Source of the DNA: Gemmatimonadota bacterium
GTDB taxonomy: Bacteria; Gemmatimonadota; Gemmatimonadetes; Gemmatimonadales; GWC2-71-9
Length of the DNA: 64,000 bases
Reading direction: 5' to 3'
Assembly: GCA_029863245.1 (NCBI GenBank)
Contig: JAOTVV010000001.1
Location: 124,001 to 188,000, forward strand
Below are positions 35,247 to 43,384 of the stretch, piece by piece (positions within the stretch are counted from its first letter, which is position 1; each line of letters starts with the position of its first letter). The notes beneath the pieces were generated by a model. That model had not been told where the DNA came from. It searched no databases and was given only the letters and a program-made list of their open reading frames with translations. The position numbers were made by a program, and so were the translations under genes.

Positions 35247-37163
35247 CTACCGACCCGTGACCGGCAGGAGGAGCCAGGCATCCACAGATCGGCCGTTCCT
35301 CGTGGCTGGGGTGTAGGAGAGTCCCTGCCGGGCAAACGCCTGTGCCGCCACGTCGAAGCGGGGGGAGCCGGATCGCCGCTGCCAATTCACCTTCTTCACC
35401 TGACCATCCGAACCAACCAGGACCCACAAGATGGTCCGCGGGGTCCCCTGGACGCCATCGGGCAGCGGGAGGATGGGAGCACGGCTCGGCGCGGGTGCAG
35501 CATCGAAACAGCTGCCGTTCTTGTTGTATTCCGGACCCGGTTCGGCACAGTCGTCGACCGGCTTGGGCCGCACCACCGGCTGGTCGACCGGGAGCGGAAC
35601 CCGCTCGAGCTGCGGCACGACCACGCGCACGCGCATGCCCCGACCCACTGACTCCGACGTCTCGTAATCGACGTAGCCGGTCCGCGTAACCCGCAGGTGA
35701 TAGGTCTTGGGCTCGACGTCGACGACGGTATCCGACTGGGCTTCCCCGTTGAGGAGCCATCGAGTCCCCGCCGGCAACCCGCTCACGATGAGCGTACCGG
35801 TTGGCGGCACATCGCCGGACGGCGACGGCACGGCACCGCTGCCGGCAACCGCCGAGTCGGGCGATGGGGTATCGAGGGTGGCGAAGAGCGCCTGGAGCGA
35901 GTCTAGGGCGGCAGTATCGATTGGGGTCGGCGGCGGGGTCGCCATCGGCGCAAGCAGCGAGTGCACGAACGGCGGCGGCCACACGCCGTCCAACATGAAG
36001 TACCAATAGCCCCCGGCCCCGCCGGCACCGAGGAACATGAACAGGAAGAACGCGACTAGGGCGCCACCCCGCTTCTTGCGGGGGGCACCGTCGGCAGCCT
36101 CCACTTGCGGGATGGGCGTCGTGGGGGTCGCCTCCAGCGCCCGCCGCGCCCCAGACGCCGCTCCGAGCGAGTCGGGGGTCGCACCCGTGGCCTCGGAGAT
36201 CGAGGTCCGGAGAACCCGGTCGCCCGCCGCCCCCTCGCCCTGCAGAAACGCCTCCAGCTCGTCGGCCGACTGAAACCGATCCTCTCGCGATTTCGCCATC
36301 ATCCGCCGGATCACCGCGAAGAGCTCTCGCTCCTCGGGCGTTTGCAGCGGTGGCTCCGGGATCGGCTCCATGATGTGTTTGTAGCCGATCGAGAAGGCAT
36401 CCTCCCCGTCGAACGGTACCTGGCCGGTGAGGCACTGGTAGGCCACGACACCCAGGGAGTAAATGTCGCTCCGTCCGTCCAGCCCCTGCGCCCGCGCCTG
36501 TTCCGGGCTCATGTAGTGGGGCGTCCCGATCGACATGCCGGTGCCCGTGATTCGGGTCCGCGTCGCCGCCTTGGCGATCCCGAAATCCATCAGCAACGAG
36601 TGACCGAGCTCGTCGAACATGATGTTGTCGGGCTTCATGTCCCGGTGGACGATTTCGCTCCGGTGTGCGTACGCGAGCGCCCCGGCGGTCTCGATCAGCA
36701 GCCGACGGATCTCGTCGACCCGCAGCCGCCCACGGCGTTCCAGCAGATCCGACAGCGACCCGCCTCGCAGGTACTTCATCACGAAGTAGGTGACGTTGGC
36801 GGTCTTGCCCACTCGATAGATGGGGATGATGTGCGGGTGCTCGAGGCGCGCTGCCGTTCGCGCTTCGCGCTCGAACCGCTCGACGAACTGCCGATCGAAC
36901 GTTAGGGAGAACGGGAGAACCTTGATGGCGACGTCGCGCTCCAGATGGCGGTCGCGCGCCCGGAACACGATCGCCATGCCGCCGCGTCCGAGCTCCTCCT
37001 GGATATCCCACTCAGCCTGGAGGGCCTCGCGAACGGCAGTGATTTCGCCGTGCTCGGGCTCGTCCACCGAGCCCACCGGCGTCACCTGCGAAAAATCGAA
37101 ACCGCACGACGCACAGAACTTCGCCTGGTCGTCGACGCCGGTCCCGCAGCGCGAACAAAACAT
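35247..37163 (-). CDS. Membrane Ser/Thr protein kinase with zinc ribbon, PEGA and TonB-like C-terminal domain
   Basis: 638 residues. An N-terminal zinc ribbon (MFCSRCGTGVDDQAKFCASCGFDF) is followed by a Hanks-type kinase at about 50-310, with LGRGGMAIVFRARD, HRDMKPDNIMFD, MDFGIAKA and GTPHYMSPEQA. A membrane segment lies near 368-390 (GGALVAFFLFMFLGAGGAGGYWYFM). Outside are a PEGA repeat (GTLIVSGLPAGTRWLLNGE) and a C-terminal region like the TonB/energy-transducer domain (PRTILWVLVGSDGQVKKVNWQRRSGSPRFDVAAQAFARQGLSY). It would link a cytoplasmic kinase to something in the envelope. All catalytic residues are present. Confidence 0.92.
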   Translation of the reverse strand: MFCSRCGTGVDDQAKFCASCGFDFSQVTPVGSVDEPEHGEITAVREALQAEWDIQEELGRGGMAIVFRARDRHLERDVAIKVLPFSLTFDRQFVERFEREARTAARLEHPHIIPIYRVGKTANVTYFVMKYLRGGSLSDLLERRGRLRVDEIRRLLIETAGALAYAHRSEIVHRDMKPDNIMFDELGHSLLMDFGIAKAATRTRITGTGMSIGTPHYMSPEQARAQGLDGRSDIYSLGVVAYQCLTGQVPFDGEDAFSIGYKHIMEPIPEPPLQTPEERELFAVIRRMMAKSREDRFQSADELEAFLQGEGAAGDRVLRTSISEATGATPDSLGAASGARRALEATPTTPIPQVEAADGAPRKKRGGALVAFFLFMFLGAGGAGGYWYFMLDGVWPPPFVHSLLAPMATPPPTPIDTAALDSLQALFATLDTPSPDSAVAGSGAVPSPSGDVPPTGTLIVSGLPAGTRWLLNGEAQSDTVVDVEPKTYHLRVTRTGYVDYETSESVGRGMRVRVVVPQLERVPLPVDQPVVRPKPVDDCAEPGPEYNKNGSCFDAAPAPSRAPILPLPDGVQGTPRTILWVLVGSDGQVKKVNWQRRSGSPRFDVAAQAFARQGLSYTPATRNGRSVDAWLLLPVTGR

Positions 37164-37219
37164 GCACCCTCCGGTACCTTCGCAAACGTAGGGTGTGAAG
37201 TACCAACGACTTGAGCAAC

Positions 37220-39490
37220 TTACGTGCCGATCACCTCAAGTGCTGTCTGGCGCTCGATTTGCGCCGTTCCACGGGGGTTTTCCACCAGGATTCGCATCCG
37301 ATACCGACCGGCGGACAGGTCCCCGATATCGACGGTTTGCAAAACGCGGGTAGTCGGGCCAGACGCCACGCCCTCGAAGGTCAGCGAAATGGGCGGTCCG
37401 CCGCCGCCAAACAGCCGTTTGAGCCAGCCGAAGACCGACCCCCCACCCTGCTTGGCCACCTCGAGCCGGGCTCGGTAGGGCTCCCCCTCCCGGAGACCAT
37501 GGAGTTCGTAGTAGACCTCGAGTTGCGACTCGGCCCGGAACCGGCGCAGTGGCGCCACGTGCACCGTGTCGTTCCCCGCCGGCCACGTGAGATCGGACCC
37601 AACATGACCAACCACAATATCGCTGACGGCTAACGTGTCGGCCGCGAAGTCCGGCATCGTGAGACGTTCTTCGGCCAGGAGATCGCCGGCGTCACGCCGC
37701 GGCTCGGCGACGAGCACTCGCAGCGCATACTCGCCAGCGGCCATCGGCACGGTGAGAAAGCCCTGCAAGTACTGGCCAGGTCCGAACGCCTGCTGGGTCC
37801 TCACCGACCGAAGCGTGTCCACATACACCGACCCGGTCCCACCGTCCGCGGCGGCGAGCACGCGCATGCGCACCCGGTACGTGATGCCCTCCGAGGATAC
37901 CTCCGGCACCAGCGCATCCCCCGGTACCGCGAACACGAGCAGCAACTGTCCGCCAGTGTGGGCCTCGTTGCCGACGACGTGGTGGCGCACGATGGTGTGA
38001 AGCGCGGACCGAAAACGGATCGCGTAACTGTCCGTCGTGGTCCCGGTGCGGATGGCCCGGCTCCCGGCCCGGCGCTCCGTGGCGAGCCCGCGGCGGTGGT
38101 CGGCCGTTCCGATGGCCGCCAGTCGCTGATAGACAGGATCCAGAGCAATCCGCGAGGCAAACAACTCCGCCACGAGCGCGGTATCGAAGTCCCCGCCGGC
38201 CTGCAGGAGCAGCGACACCTGGCCCCCGAGGACGTCCGCCAGGCTTTCGATGAGCTTGTAGTCCTGGACGTCTTCGCCAGCCGAGAAGTGGAAGAGGAGG
38301 TTGCCGTCTGCTCGGGCATACAGCCAGGACTCGTTCGAGGGCACCTCGATCTCCCGAATGCCGCGGCGTATTCGGGGAGAGGCGAACGTGGAGCGACGAT
38401 CGGGTTCCCCGTGACGCAGGTAGATGATCCCCCGATCGTCGAACTCCTGTTGCTCGTTGCGGTAGGGATTGATCACGTCATATCGGCGGTGCCTGCTCAC
38501 CAGCCGGTAGTGATCCAACGCGTAGAAGTACCGCCGGTAGTGCTCCGCCAGACGCTCCCCGGGGGCTCGGACGTCAGCCAGGTCCCGCTGCTCCCAAAAC
38601 CGACGCAGCCACGGCTCGCGGTCGCCGACCGCGAGGCGATCAAACTGCTCCAATTCCTGCGGGCTCGCTGCCCAACCGAGATCCCGTCGGTAAAGAGCCG
38701 TCGCCCGCTCCGACCCGGCGACGCTCATGCCGGCAAAGTAGGCCCGCTGGCCATCCGTCTCGCGGCCCCCGAAGTGGAGTGACCTCGCAAGCTCGAGGAA
38801 TCCGACACCCGAGTCGCCACCCACCGCGAGGTACTGCTCGAGGGCCGCGATCGACGAGTCCCCGCTCCCGGCGATGCGCTCGAGCCGCGCGCGCGCGAGC
38901 TGAACCTCCGGGACGCTCGCCGCCTCGGTGGTGGCCGCCTCCCGCACTGCTCCGAGCGCGACTTCCAGGCGGGGGCGAATCCGTTGGCGCATGGCGGCGT
39001 CGGCGAGATCAACGACGGCCGCGGCAAAGGTGGGATCGACCTCCGCCGCGCGGGCGAACGCCGCCGTCGCTTTGGACAGGTAGTCTTTCCCGAGCACCTG
39101 CCGAATATTTTCGAAGGGAATGACGGAGCTCTCGCCCAGCGCGAGTTCGGCCAGCCCCAGCCCGTGCCACGCGTAGGGCCACAGTGGCTGCAGCTCGGCC
39201 GCCCACTCGAATTCCGACGCCGCATCGTCGTAGTGCGTGTTCGCCCCGGTAACCTCACCCAGCTGGTACCCGAGAAAACCCAGCTGGAGATGGAGCAAGG
39301 CGTTGTCGCGATCGACCCGCGCCCGGCCGATCATCCGGGCCTCGAGCGCCACCAGCTCGAGGCTGTCCTGCATAGTCTCGACCTCGGCTCTGAAGCGAAC
39401 GAGCGCGTCCCGCTCGGCCGGCGTCTGCGCCGAGCCGCGACCTACCGTGCACCACGGCACAATCGCGAGGATCAGTAGGGCCTTTTGCAT
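37220..39490 (-). CDS. Secreted GWxTD-domain protein with TPR-like N-terminal half
   Basis: A 756-residue protein with a cleavable signal peptide (MQKALLILAIVPWCTVGRGSAQ). Residues 25-290 look like helical repeats (LHLQLGFLGYQL, WHGLGLAELALGES, AFARAAEVDPTFAAAVVDLAD). The next region has the GWxTD-domain pattern (WLRRFWEQRDLADVRAPGERLAEHYRRYFYAL, INPYRNEQQEFDDRGIIYLRHGEPDRRS). The rest is beta-rich with repeated SVYVDTLRSV and LRVLVAEPRRDAG units. GWxTD proteins are common in Bacteroidota and Gemmatimonadota, and their role is unknown. It lies 56 bases before the kinase gene on the same strand and probably shares its transcript. Confidence 0.85.
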   Translation of the reverse strand: MQKALLILAIVPWCTVGRGSAQTPAERDALVRFRAEVETMQDSLELVALEARMIGRARVDRDNALLHLQLGFLGYQLGEVTGANTHYDDAASEFEWAAELQPLWPYAWHGLGLAELALGESSVIPFENIRQVLGKDYLSKATAAFARAAEVDPTFAAAVVDLADAAMRQRIRPRLEVALGAVREAATTEAASVPEVQLARARLERIAGSGDSSIAALEQYLAVGGDSGVGFLELARSLHFGGRETDGQRAYFAGMSVAGSERATALYRRDLGWAASPQELEQFDRLAVGDREPWLRRFWEQRDLADVRAPGERLAEHYRRYFYALDHYRLVSRHRRYDVINPYRNEQQEFDDRGIIYLRHGEPDRRSTFASPRIRRGIREIEVPSNESWLYARADGNLLFHFSAGEDVQDYKLIESLADVLGGQVSLLLQAGGDFDTALVAELFASRIALDPVYQRLAAIGTADHRRGLATERRAGSRAIRTGTTTDSYAIRFRSALHTIVRHHVVGNEAHTGGQLLLVFAVPGDALVPEVSSEGITYRVRMRVLAAADGGTGSVYVDTLRSVRTQQAFGPGQYLQGFLTVPMAAGEYALRVLVAEPRRDAGDLLAEERLTMPDFAADTLAVSDIVVGHVGSDLTWPAGNDTVHVAPLRRFRAESQLEVYYELHGLREGEPYRARLEVAKQGGGSVFGWLKRLFGGGGPPISLTFEGVASGPTTRVLQTVDIGDLSAGRYRMRILVENPRGTAQIERQTALEVIGT

Positions 39491-39547
39491 AAATGTGTAT
39501 ACCCGAGGTGCCGGTCACCGTTCGCTGACGCTCGACGGCGCGCCAAA

Positions 39548-39576
39548 ACCGTAGCCGTCGCAGTACGCTACGTCAA
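39548..39576 (-). promoter_or_regulatory. Putative promoter of the GWxTD-kinase transcript
   Basis: On the minus strand TTGACG, a 17-base spacer, then TACGGT, placing a start about 50 bases before the ATG. A TATACA nearer the gene is an alternative -10. It lies 13 bases from a plus-strand promoter, back to back. Confidence 0.4.
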
Positions 39577-39588
39577 TTTCGGTCTTGG

Positions 39589-39617
39589 TTGACCCCATTT
39601 TTCTCGGACTGTAGATT
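39589..39617 (+). promoter_or_regulatory. Putative promoter of the FHA-kinase-phosphatase-protease operon
   Basis: TTGACC, 17-base spacer, TAGATT: a good sigma-70-like match in the 277-base gap between the divergent transcripts. It leaves a leader of about 145 bases before the first ATG, in which I see no recognisable riboswitch or gene. Confidence 0.5.
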
Positions 39618-39767
39618 GGCTTTCCGTCGCGTCGACCACGCCTACGTGATTGGGGTACAACCATTTGGGCGGTTCTTCACGGCACCGTTCTTGCGCCTGA
39701 GCGATACGGCGTTCAGGCGGGTCCGAGCGCACCCGCTCGAGAAACGGACCCACTCGCGAGGGGACCG

Positions 39768-40670
39768 ATGGACACATCGAAACCGTCCTCGACGGGACCG
39801 AGGCCCTCTACCGGGATCACGACCTGCCCCTCCTGCGGCGGAGCGGTCGTGTCCGGTCTGCCATTCTGTCCCTCATGCGGCAAGCGCGTGCGGACCAAGG
39901 TGGAAGGTCCCCCCTGCCGTCGCTGCGGAACGGGGATTCCCGAGGGGACACAGTACTGCCCGGCCTGCGGACTCGATGTCGACATGCGGCCCTCCAGCGT
40001 GCCGTCCGCACCGGCCCGCGACGCCTCGGCGTTCTCGCTCGCCCTGCTCGACGAAACGAACAACGTGACCGGCCGCTTCACCCTTGCGCAGGGAGAAACC
40101 ACAATCGGACGCGAGGGGGCGACGCTCGAGTTTCCCGACGACGTGTTCATGTCGCCGCTCCACGCCAAGATCACGGTGCGTGACGACAAGCTCTCCGTAC
40201 GCGATCTCGGGAGTCGGAATGGCACCTGGGTGTTCCTCACGGGACCGCACCGGATGCTGGACGGCGATCGTCTCCTCCTGGGTTCGCAGGTGCTCGAGTA
40301 CCGACGGTTGGGCTATCCCGGCCCCCAGCCCCCCGAGCGCGACCTGACACGACGCATGGGCAGCCTGGTACCGAGCGCCGATATCGCCTGCCTCACCCAA
40401 CTGCGGGCCGACGGCTCGGCGCGCGATGCGGTCCACCTCTCGCCGGGCCGCACCATTCGGCTGGGACGGGACGAAGGTGATATCACATTCCCCTACGATC
40501 CATCGATGAGCGGTCTTCACGCCGAAATCCGCTCCGAAGACGCCGATTTCGTCGTGGTGGACCTGGACAGCCGCAACGGCGTGGCGGTGGCGACCCGGGG
40601 AACGATCGAACTGGCGTCCGCGTCCAAGATTCTGGCGGGCGACAAGATGCTGCGAGTGGAGATGGCGTGA
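39768..40670 (+). CDS. Soluble protein with double zinc ribbon and two FHA domains
   Basis: 300 residues. Two zinc ribbons come first (CPSCGGAVVSGLPFCPSCG and CRRCGTGIPEGTQYCPACG). FHA domain 1 (about 85-185) has TIGREGATLEFPDDVFMSPLHAKI and VRDLGSRNGTWV. FHA domain 2 (about 205-300) has IRLGRDEGDITFPYDPSMSGLHAEI and VDLDSRNGVAV. FHA domains bind phosphothreonine, so this is a likely reader and scaffold for the kinase that follows. No signal peptide or membrane segment. Its TGA overlaps the kinase start (GTGA). Confidence 0.9.
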   Translation: MDTSKPSSTGPRPSTGITTCPSCGGAVVSGLPFCPSCGKRVRTKVEGPPCRRCGTGIPEGTQYCPACGLDVDMRPSSVPSAPARDASAFSLALLDETNNVTGRFTLAQGETTIGREGATLEFPDDVFMSPLHAKITVRDDKLSVRDLGSRNGTWVFLTGPHRMLDGDRLLLGSQVLEYRRLGYPGPQPPERDLTRRMGSLVPSADIACLTQLRADGSARDAVHLSPGRTIRLGRDEGDITFPYDPSMSGLHAEIRSEDADFVVVDLDSRNGVAVATRGTIELASASKILAGDKMLRVEMA

Positions 40671-42343
40671 GGACCTGCCCAGTCTGTGCGGCCGAGTGGT
40701 CCGACGACACGAAGTTCTGCCCCAATGACGGCAGCACGCTTCGAGCCGCCTCGGGATCGGCGAGCCTGATCGGAACGGTCATCGCGAGCGGCTACCACAT
40801 TCAGCGCAAGCTGGGCGAGGGCGGCATGGGCACCGTCTACCTCGGTGAGCATGTCAAGATGGGGCGCAAGAGCGCCATCAAAGTGATGACCCAGGCCATG
40901 GCGCGCGATCCGGAGGCCATCGCCCGGTTCAACCGCGAAGCGGCCAACGCCGCCCGGATCACCCACCCCCACGTCTGCGGCATCTACGACTTCGGCGAGA
41001 CCGAAGACGGCCTGATCTACCTGGTAATGGAGTTCATCGAGGGAGAGAGCTTGAGCGATCTCCTGCGACGCGAGTACGTGCTGCCGCCGCGCCGCGCACT
41101 CACCATTCTCGCGCAGACCGCCGACGCTCTCCAGGCCGCCCACGACCTCGGGATCGTGCATCGCGATCTGAAGCCCGATAACATCATGCTGGCCCGTGAC
41201 CGTGACGGGGGTGACGTGGTAAAGGTGGTCGATTTCGGCATTGCCAAGGCGATGACCGGCGACCAGCGGCAAGAGGTAACCAAGACCGGTCTCGTGGTCG
41301 GCACGCCCGAGTACATGAGCCCGGAACAGCTGTCGGGCGACGTCGTGGACGGACGCAGCGACATCTACTCCCTGGCGTTGGTATTCTACCGCCTGCTCAC
41401 CGGTACGCTCCCGTTCCAGGCTGATTCCGCGCAGGAAATGCTGATCAAGCGGCTCACCGACGAACCGTTGCCGCTGAACCAGGTGGCCACCGGCCGGCGC
41501 TACCCCGACGAGCTTCAGCAGGTCATGGATCGGGCCTTAGCCAGGATGCCTGCCGATCGACACGAGACCGCCATCGATCTCGCGCGGGCTGCGCAACGCG
41601 CCGCCCGGCCGCTCACGGTTGCGTCGGACGAGGTGACGGAAGCGGAGACCCAACGCATCATGCCGGGGAGAGATGGGGCGGTGCCGGCAACGCGCATCTC
41701 GCGCCCCGCGGCACCACCGACGCCGCGGACGCCCATTCCATCGGCATCCGTGCGGGCTCCCACAAAGAAGAAGCCTACCGTCGCGGTAATTCTCGGCGCG
41801 GCGGTCATTGCCATCGGGGGCGGCACGGCAGCCGTGCTTCTCGCCGGGAACGACGGAAGCGGTGCACTCCCCACCCCCGCCGAACGGGACTCCGTAGGGA
41901 CGGTGGCGCCCACCGCCCCCGCGCTTTCGGGGGGCGATACTGCCTCGTCGCGCCCGGTGGCGACGCAAGAACCCACCTCGACGATGGCAGCCGAGCGACA
42001 ACCCGTGCCGGAGGGTCAACCGATGGCCAGCGGCGTGGGCGACCCGGCGTCAGCGACCATGCTCGATACGGCGGCGCTGCGCACCACCCTCGTCGACCTC
42101 GGCCGTCAGATCGCGGTCGATCGCACGCGGGCGTCGGCCCGAGAGCGGGCGCTGGCTCTCTACGGCGAGCCCGACGTGCCCGCCGTGATGCGCGGGCTCG
42201 CGGCATCGGTCGTGGCGGAATCGTACGAAGTGGAGCGGCCGGCCGACGCCTGTCGCTGGATCGGGAGAGCGCTGGCACTCGACCCGGACAACGTCAGCTA
42301 TCGCCAATACAAAACCGTCATCTTGGTAGGTTGCGGCTCGTGA
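40667..42343 (+). CDS. Membrane Ser/Thr protein kinase with N-terminal zinc ribbon
   Basis: 558 residues. The zinc ribbon MRTCPVCAAEWSDDTKFCPNDGS leads into a PknB-type kinase at about 40-310, with LGEGGMGTVYLGEH, AIKVMTQAMARD, HRDLKPDNIMLA, VVDFGIAKAM and GTPEYMSPEQLSG. An Ala/Pro-rich linker precedes one membrane segment near 370-392 (PTVAVILGAAVIAIGGGTAAVLLAG). A helical outer domain (about 450-558) has an ending typical of a TPR unit (ACRWIGRALALDPDNVSY). All catalytic residues are visible. It is translationally coupled to its neighbours on both sides by GTGA overlaps. Confidence 0.93.
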   Translation: MRTCPVCAAEWSDDTKFCPNDGSTLRAASGSASLIGTVIASGYHIQRKLGEGGMGTVYLGEHVKMGRKSAIKVMTQAMARDPEAIARFNREAANAARITHPHVCGIYDFGETEDGLIYLVMEFIEGESLSDLLRREYVLPPRRALTILAQTADALQAAHDLGIVHRDLKPDNIMLARDRDGGDVVKVVDFGIAKAMTGDQRQEVTKTGLVVGTPEYMSPEQLSGDVVDGRSDIYSLALVFYRLLTGTLPFQADSAQEMLIKRLTDEPLPLNQVATGRRYPDELQQVMDRALARMPADRHETAIDLARAAQRAARPLTVASDEVTEAETQRIMPGRDGAVPATRISRPAAPPTPRTPIPSASVRAPTKKKPTVAVILGAAVIAIGGGTAAVLLAGNDGSGALPTPAERDSVGTVAPTAPALSGGDTASSRPVATQEPTSTMAAERQPVPEGQPMASGVGDPASATMLDTAALRTTLVDLGRQIAVDRTRASARERALALYGEPDVPAVMRGLAASVVAESYEVERPADACRWIGRALALDPDNVSYRQYKTVILVGCGS

Positions 42344-43374
42344 GACTCTTCACCCACAAAGGCTCGGGCATCCGCATCGCCGTGTTCGGCAAGACCGACG
42401 TCGGGCGAACGCGCGAGCATAACGAGGACTGCTTCCTCGTCGCCGATTTGACCCGCCGGAAAGCGTCCCTCCAGCCCGATGTTCGTGAGCACGAGTTGGG
42501 CGCCAAGGGATCGCTCTTCGTCGTGGCTGACGGGATGGGAGGGGCCGCGGCAGGCGAAGTGGCCAGCCAGATGGCCACCGAGACCGTGTACCAGCATCTC
42601 CTGGATCATTGGCTCACCGACGACGAAAACACGCCGCAGCAGTTCGCCTATCGCCTGAAAGAGGCGGTGGAGACGGCCAACGCCCGCATCCACACCCACG
42701 CCAAGGAGCACCCAGAGTTGCGGGGTATGGGAACAACCACGACGGCGGTCGGCGTGCTGGGGGACCACTTGTACCTGGCCCAGGTGGGTGACTCGCGCGC
42801 CTACCTCATCCGCGAGGGCGAGGCCATTCAGCTCACCAAAGACCAGTCACTCATGCAGCGCTTGGTCGATGCCGGGGAGATCACCGAGGAGGAGGCGGAA
42901 AAGAGCGAGCGGCGCAACATCATTCTCCAGGCGCTCGGCCCGGACGCCAAGGTGCGGGTCGATCTCACCAATCAGCAGCTGCGCCGCGGTGATGCCGTGG
43001 TGCTGTGCTCCGACGGACTCTCCGGACAGCTCACGCGCGAGGAGGTCGCCACGCTCGTGGAGCAGGCCGACAAAGACCTCATCGCGCAGTGCTCCGAATT
43101 GATCGACAGGGCAAACGAGCGCGGCGGTCCTGACAACATCACCGTGGTGATCGTCCGCTTCGACGGACCCCAACTCCGCGACCCATCCAGCAAGGAAGAT
43201 GTGGGCCACAAGGTGTTCCCGCTCCTCGATCCGGAAGCTGACACCGAGCCCGTGCCGATCTATCGAGACAGCCCGCCCCCGTTGCCGCAGAACAAGATGC
43301 CGCTCGTGCTGGCCAGCGCCCTCGCGGCGGGTCTCGTCGCAGCCGCCCTGTTGTTCGCCATGAGCGGCGCCTGA
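42340..43374 (+). CDS. PP2C-family protein phosphatase with C-terminal membrane anchor
   Basis: 344 residues. PPM/PP2C metal-binding motifs are REHNEDCFLV, VVADGMGGAAAGEVAS, YLAQVGDSRAYLI, VVLCSDGLSGQL and GGPDNITVVIVRF. A proline-rich linker leads to one membrane segment at the end (LVLASALAAGLVAAALLFAMSGA), which would hold the enzyme on the cytoplasmic face. The track starts at a TTG; a GTG three codons later overlaps the kinase stop as GTGA and matches the local habit, so it is preferred. It would reverse the neighbouring kinase, as Stp/PrpC does for PknB. Confidence 0.93.
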   Translation: MRLFTHKGSGIRIAVFGKTDVGRTREHNEDCFLVADLTRRKASLQPDVREHELGAKGSLFVVADGMGGAAAGEVASQMATETVYQHLLDHWLTDDENTPQQFAYRLKEAVETANARIHTHAKEHPELRGMGTTTTAVGVLGDHLYLAQVGDSRAYLIREGEAIQLTKDQSLMQRLVDAGEITEEEAEKSERRNIILQALGPDAKVRVDLTNQQLRRGDAVVLCSDGLSGQLTREEVATLVEQADKDLIAQCSELIDRANERGGPDNITVVIVRFDGPQLRDPSSKEDVGHKVFPLLDPEADTEPVPIYRDSPPPLPQNKMPLVLASALAAGLVAAALLFAMSGA

Positions 43375-43384
43375 CACCCGACGC

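Noticed and set aside
34690-37011. 773-residue minus-strand ORF
   Set aside because: It is the kinase gene and the carbonic anhydrase remnant read in a wrong frame; its few meaningful residues (VIHPSAFIAPG) belong to the remnant.
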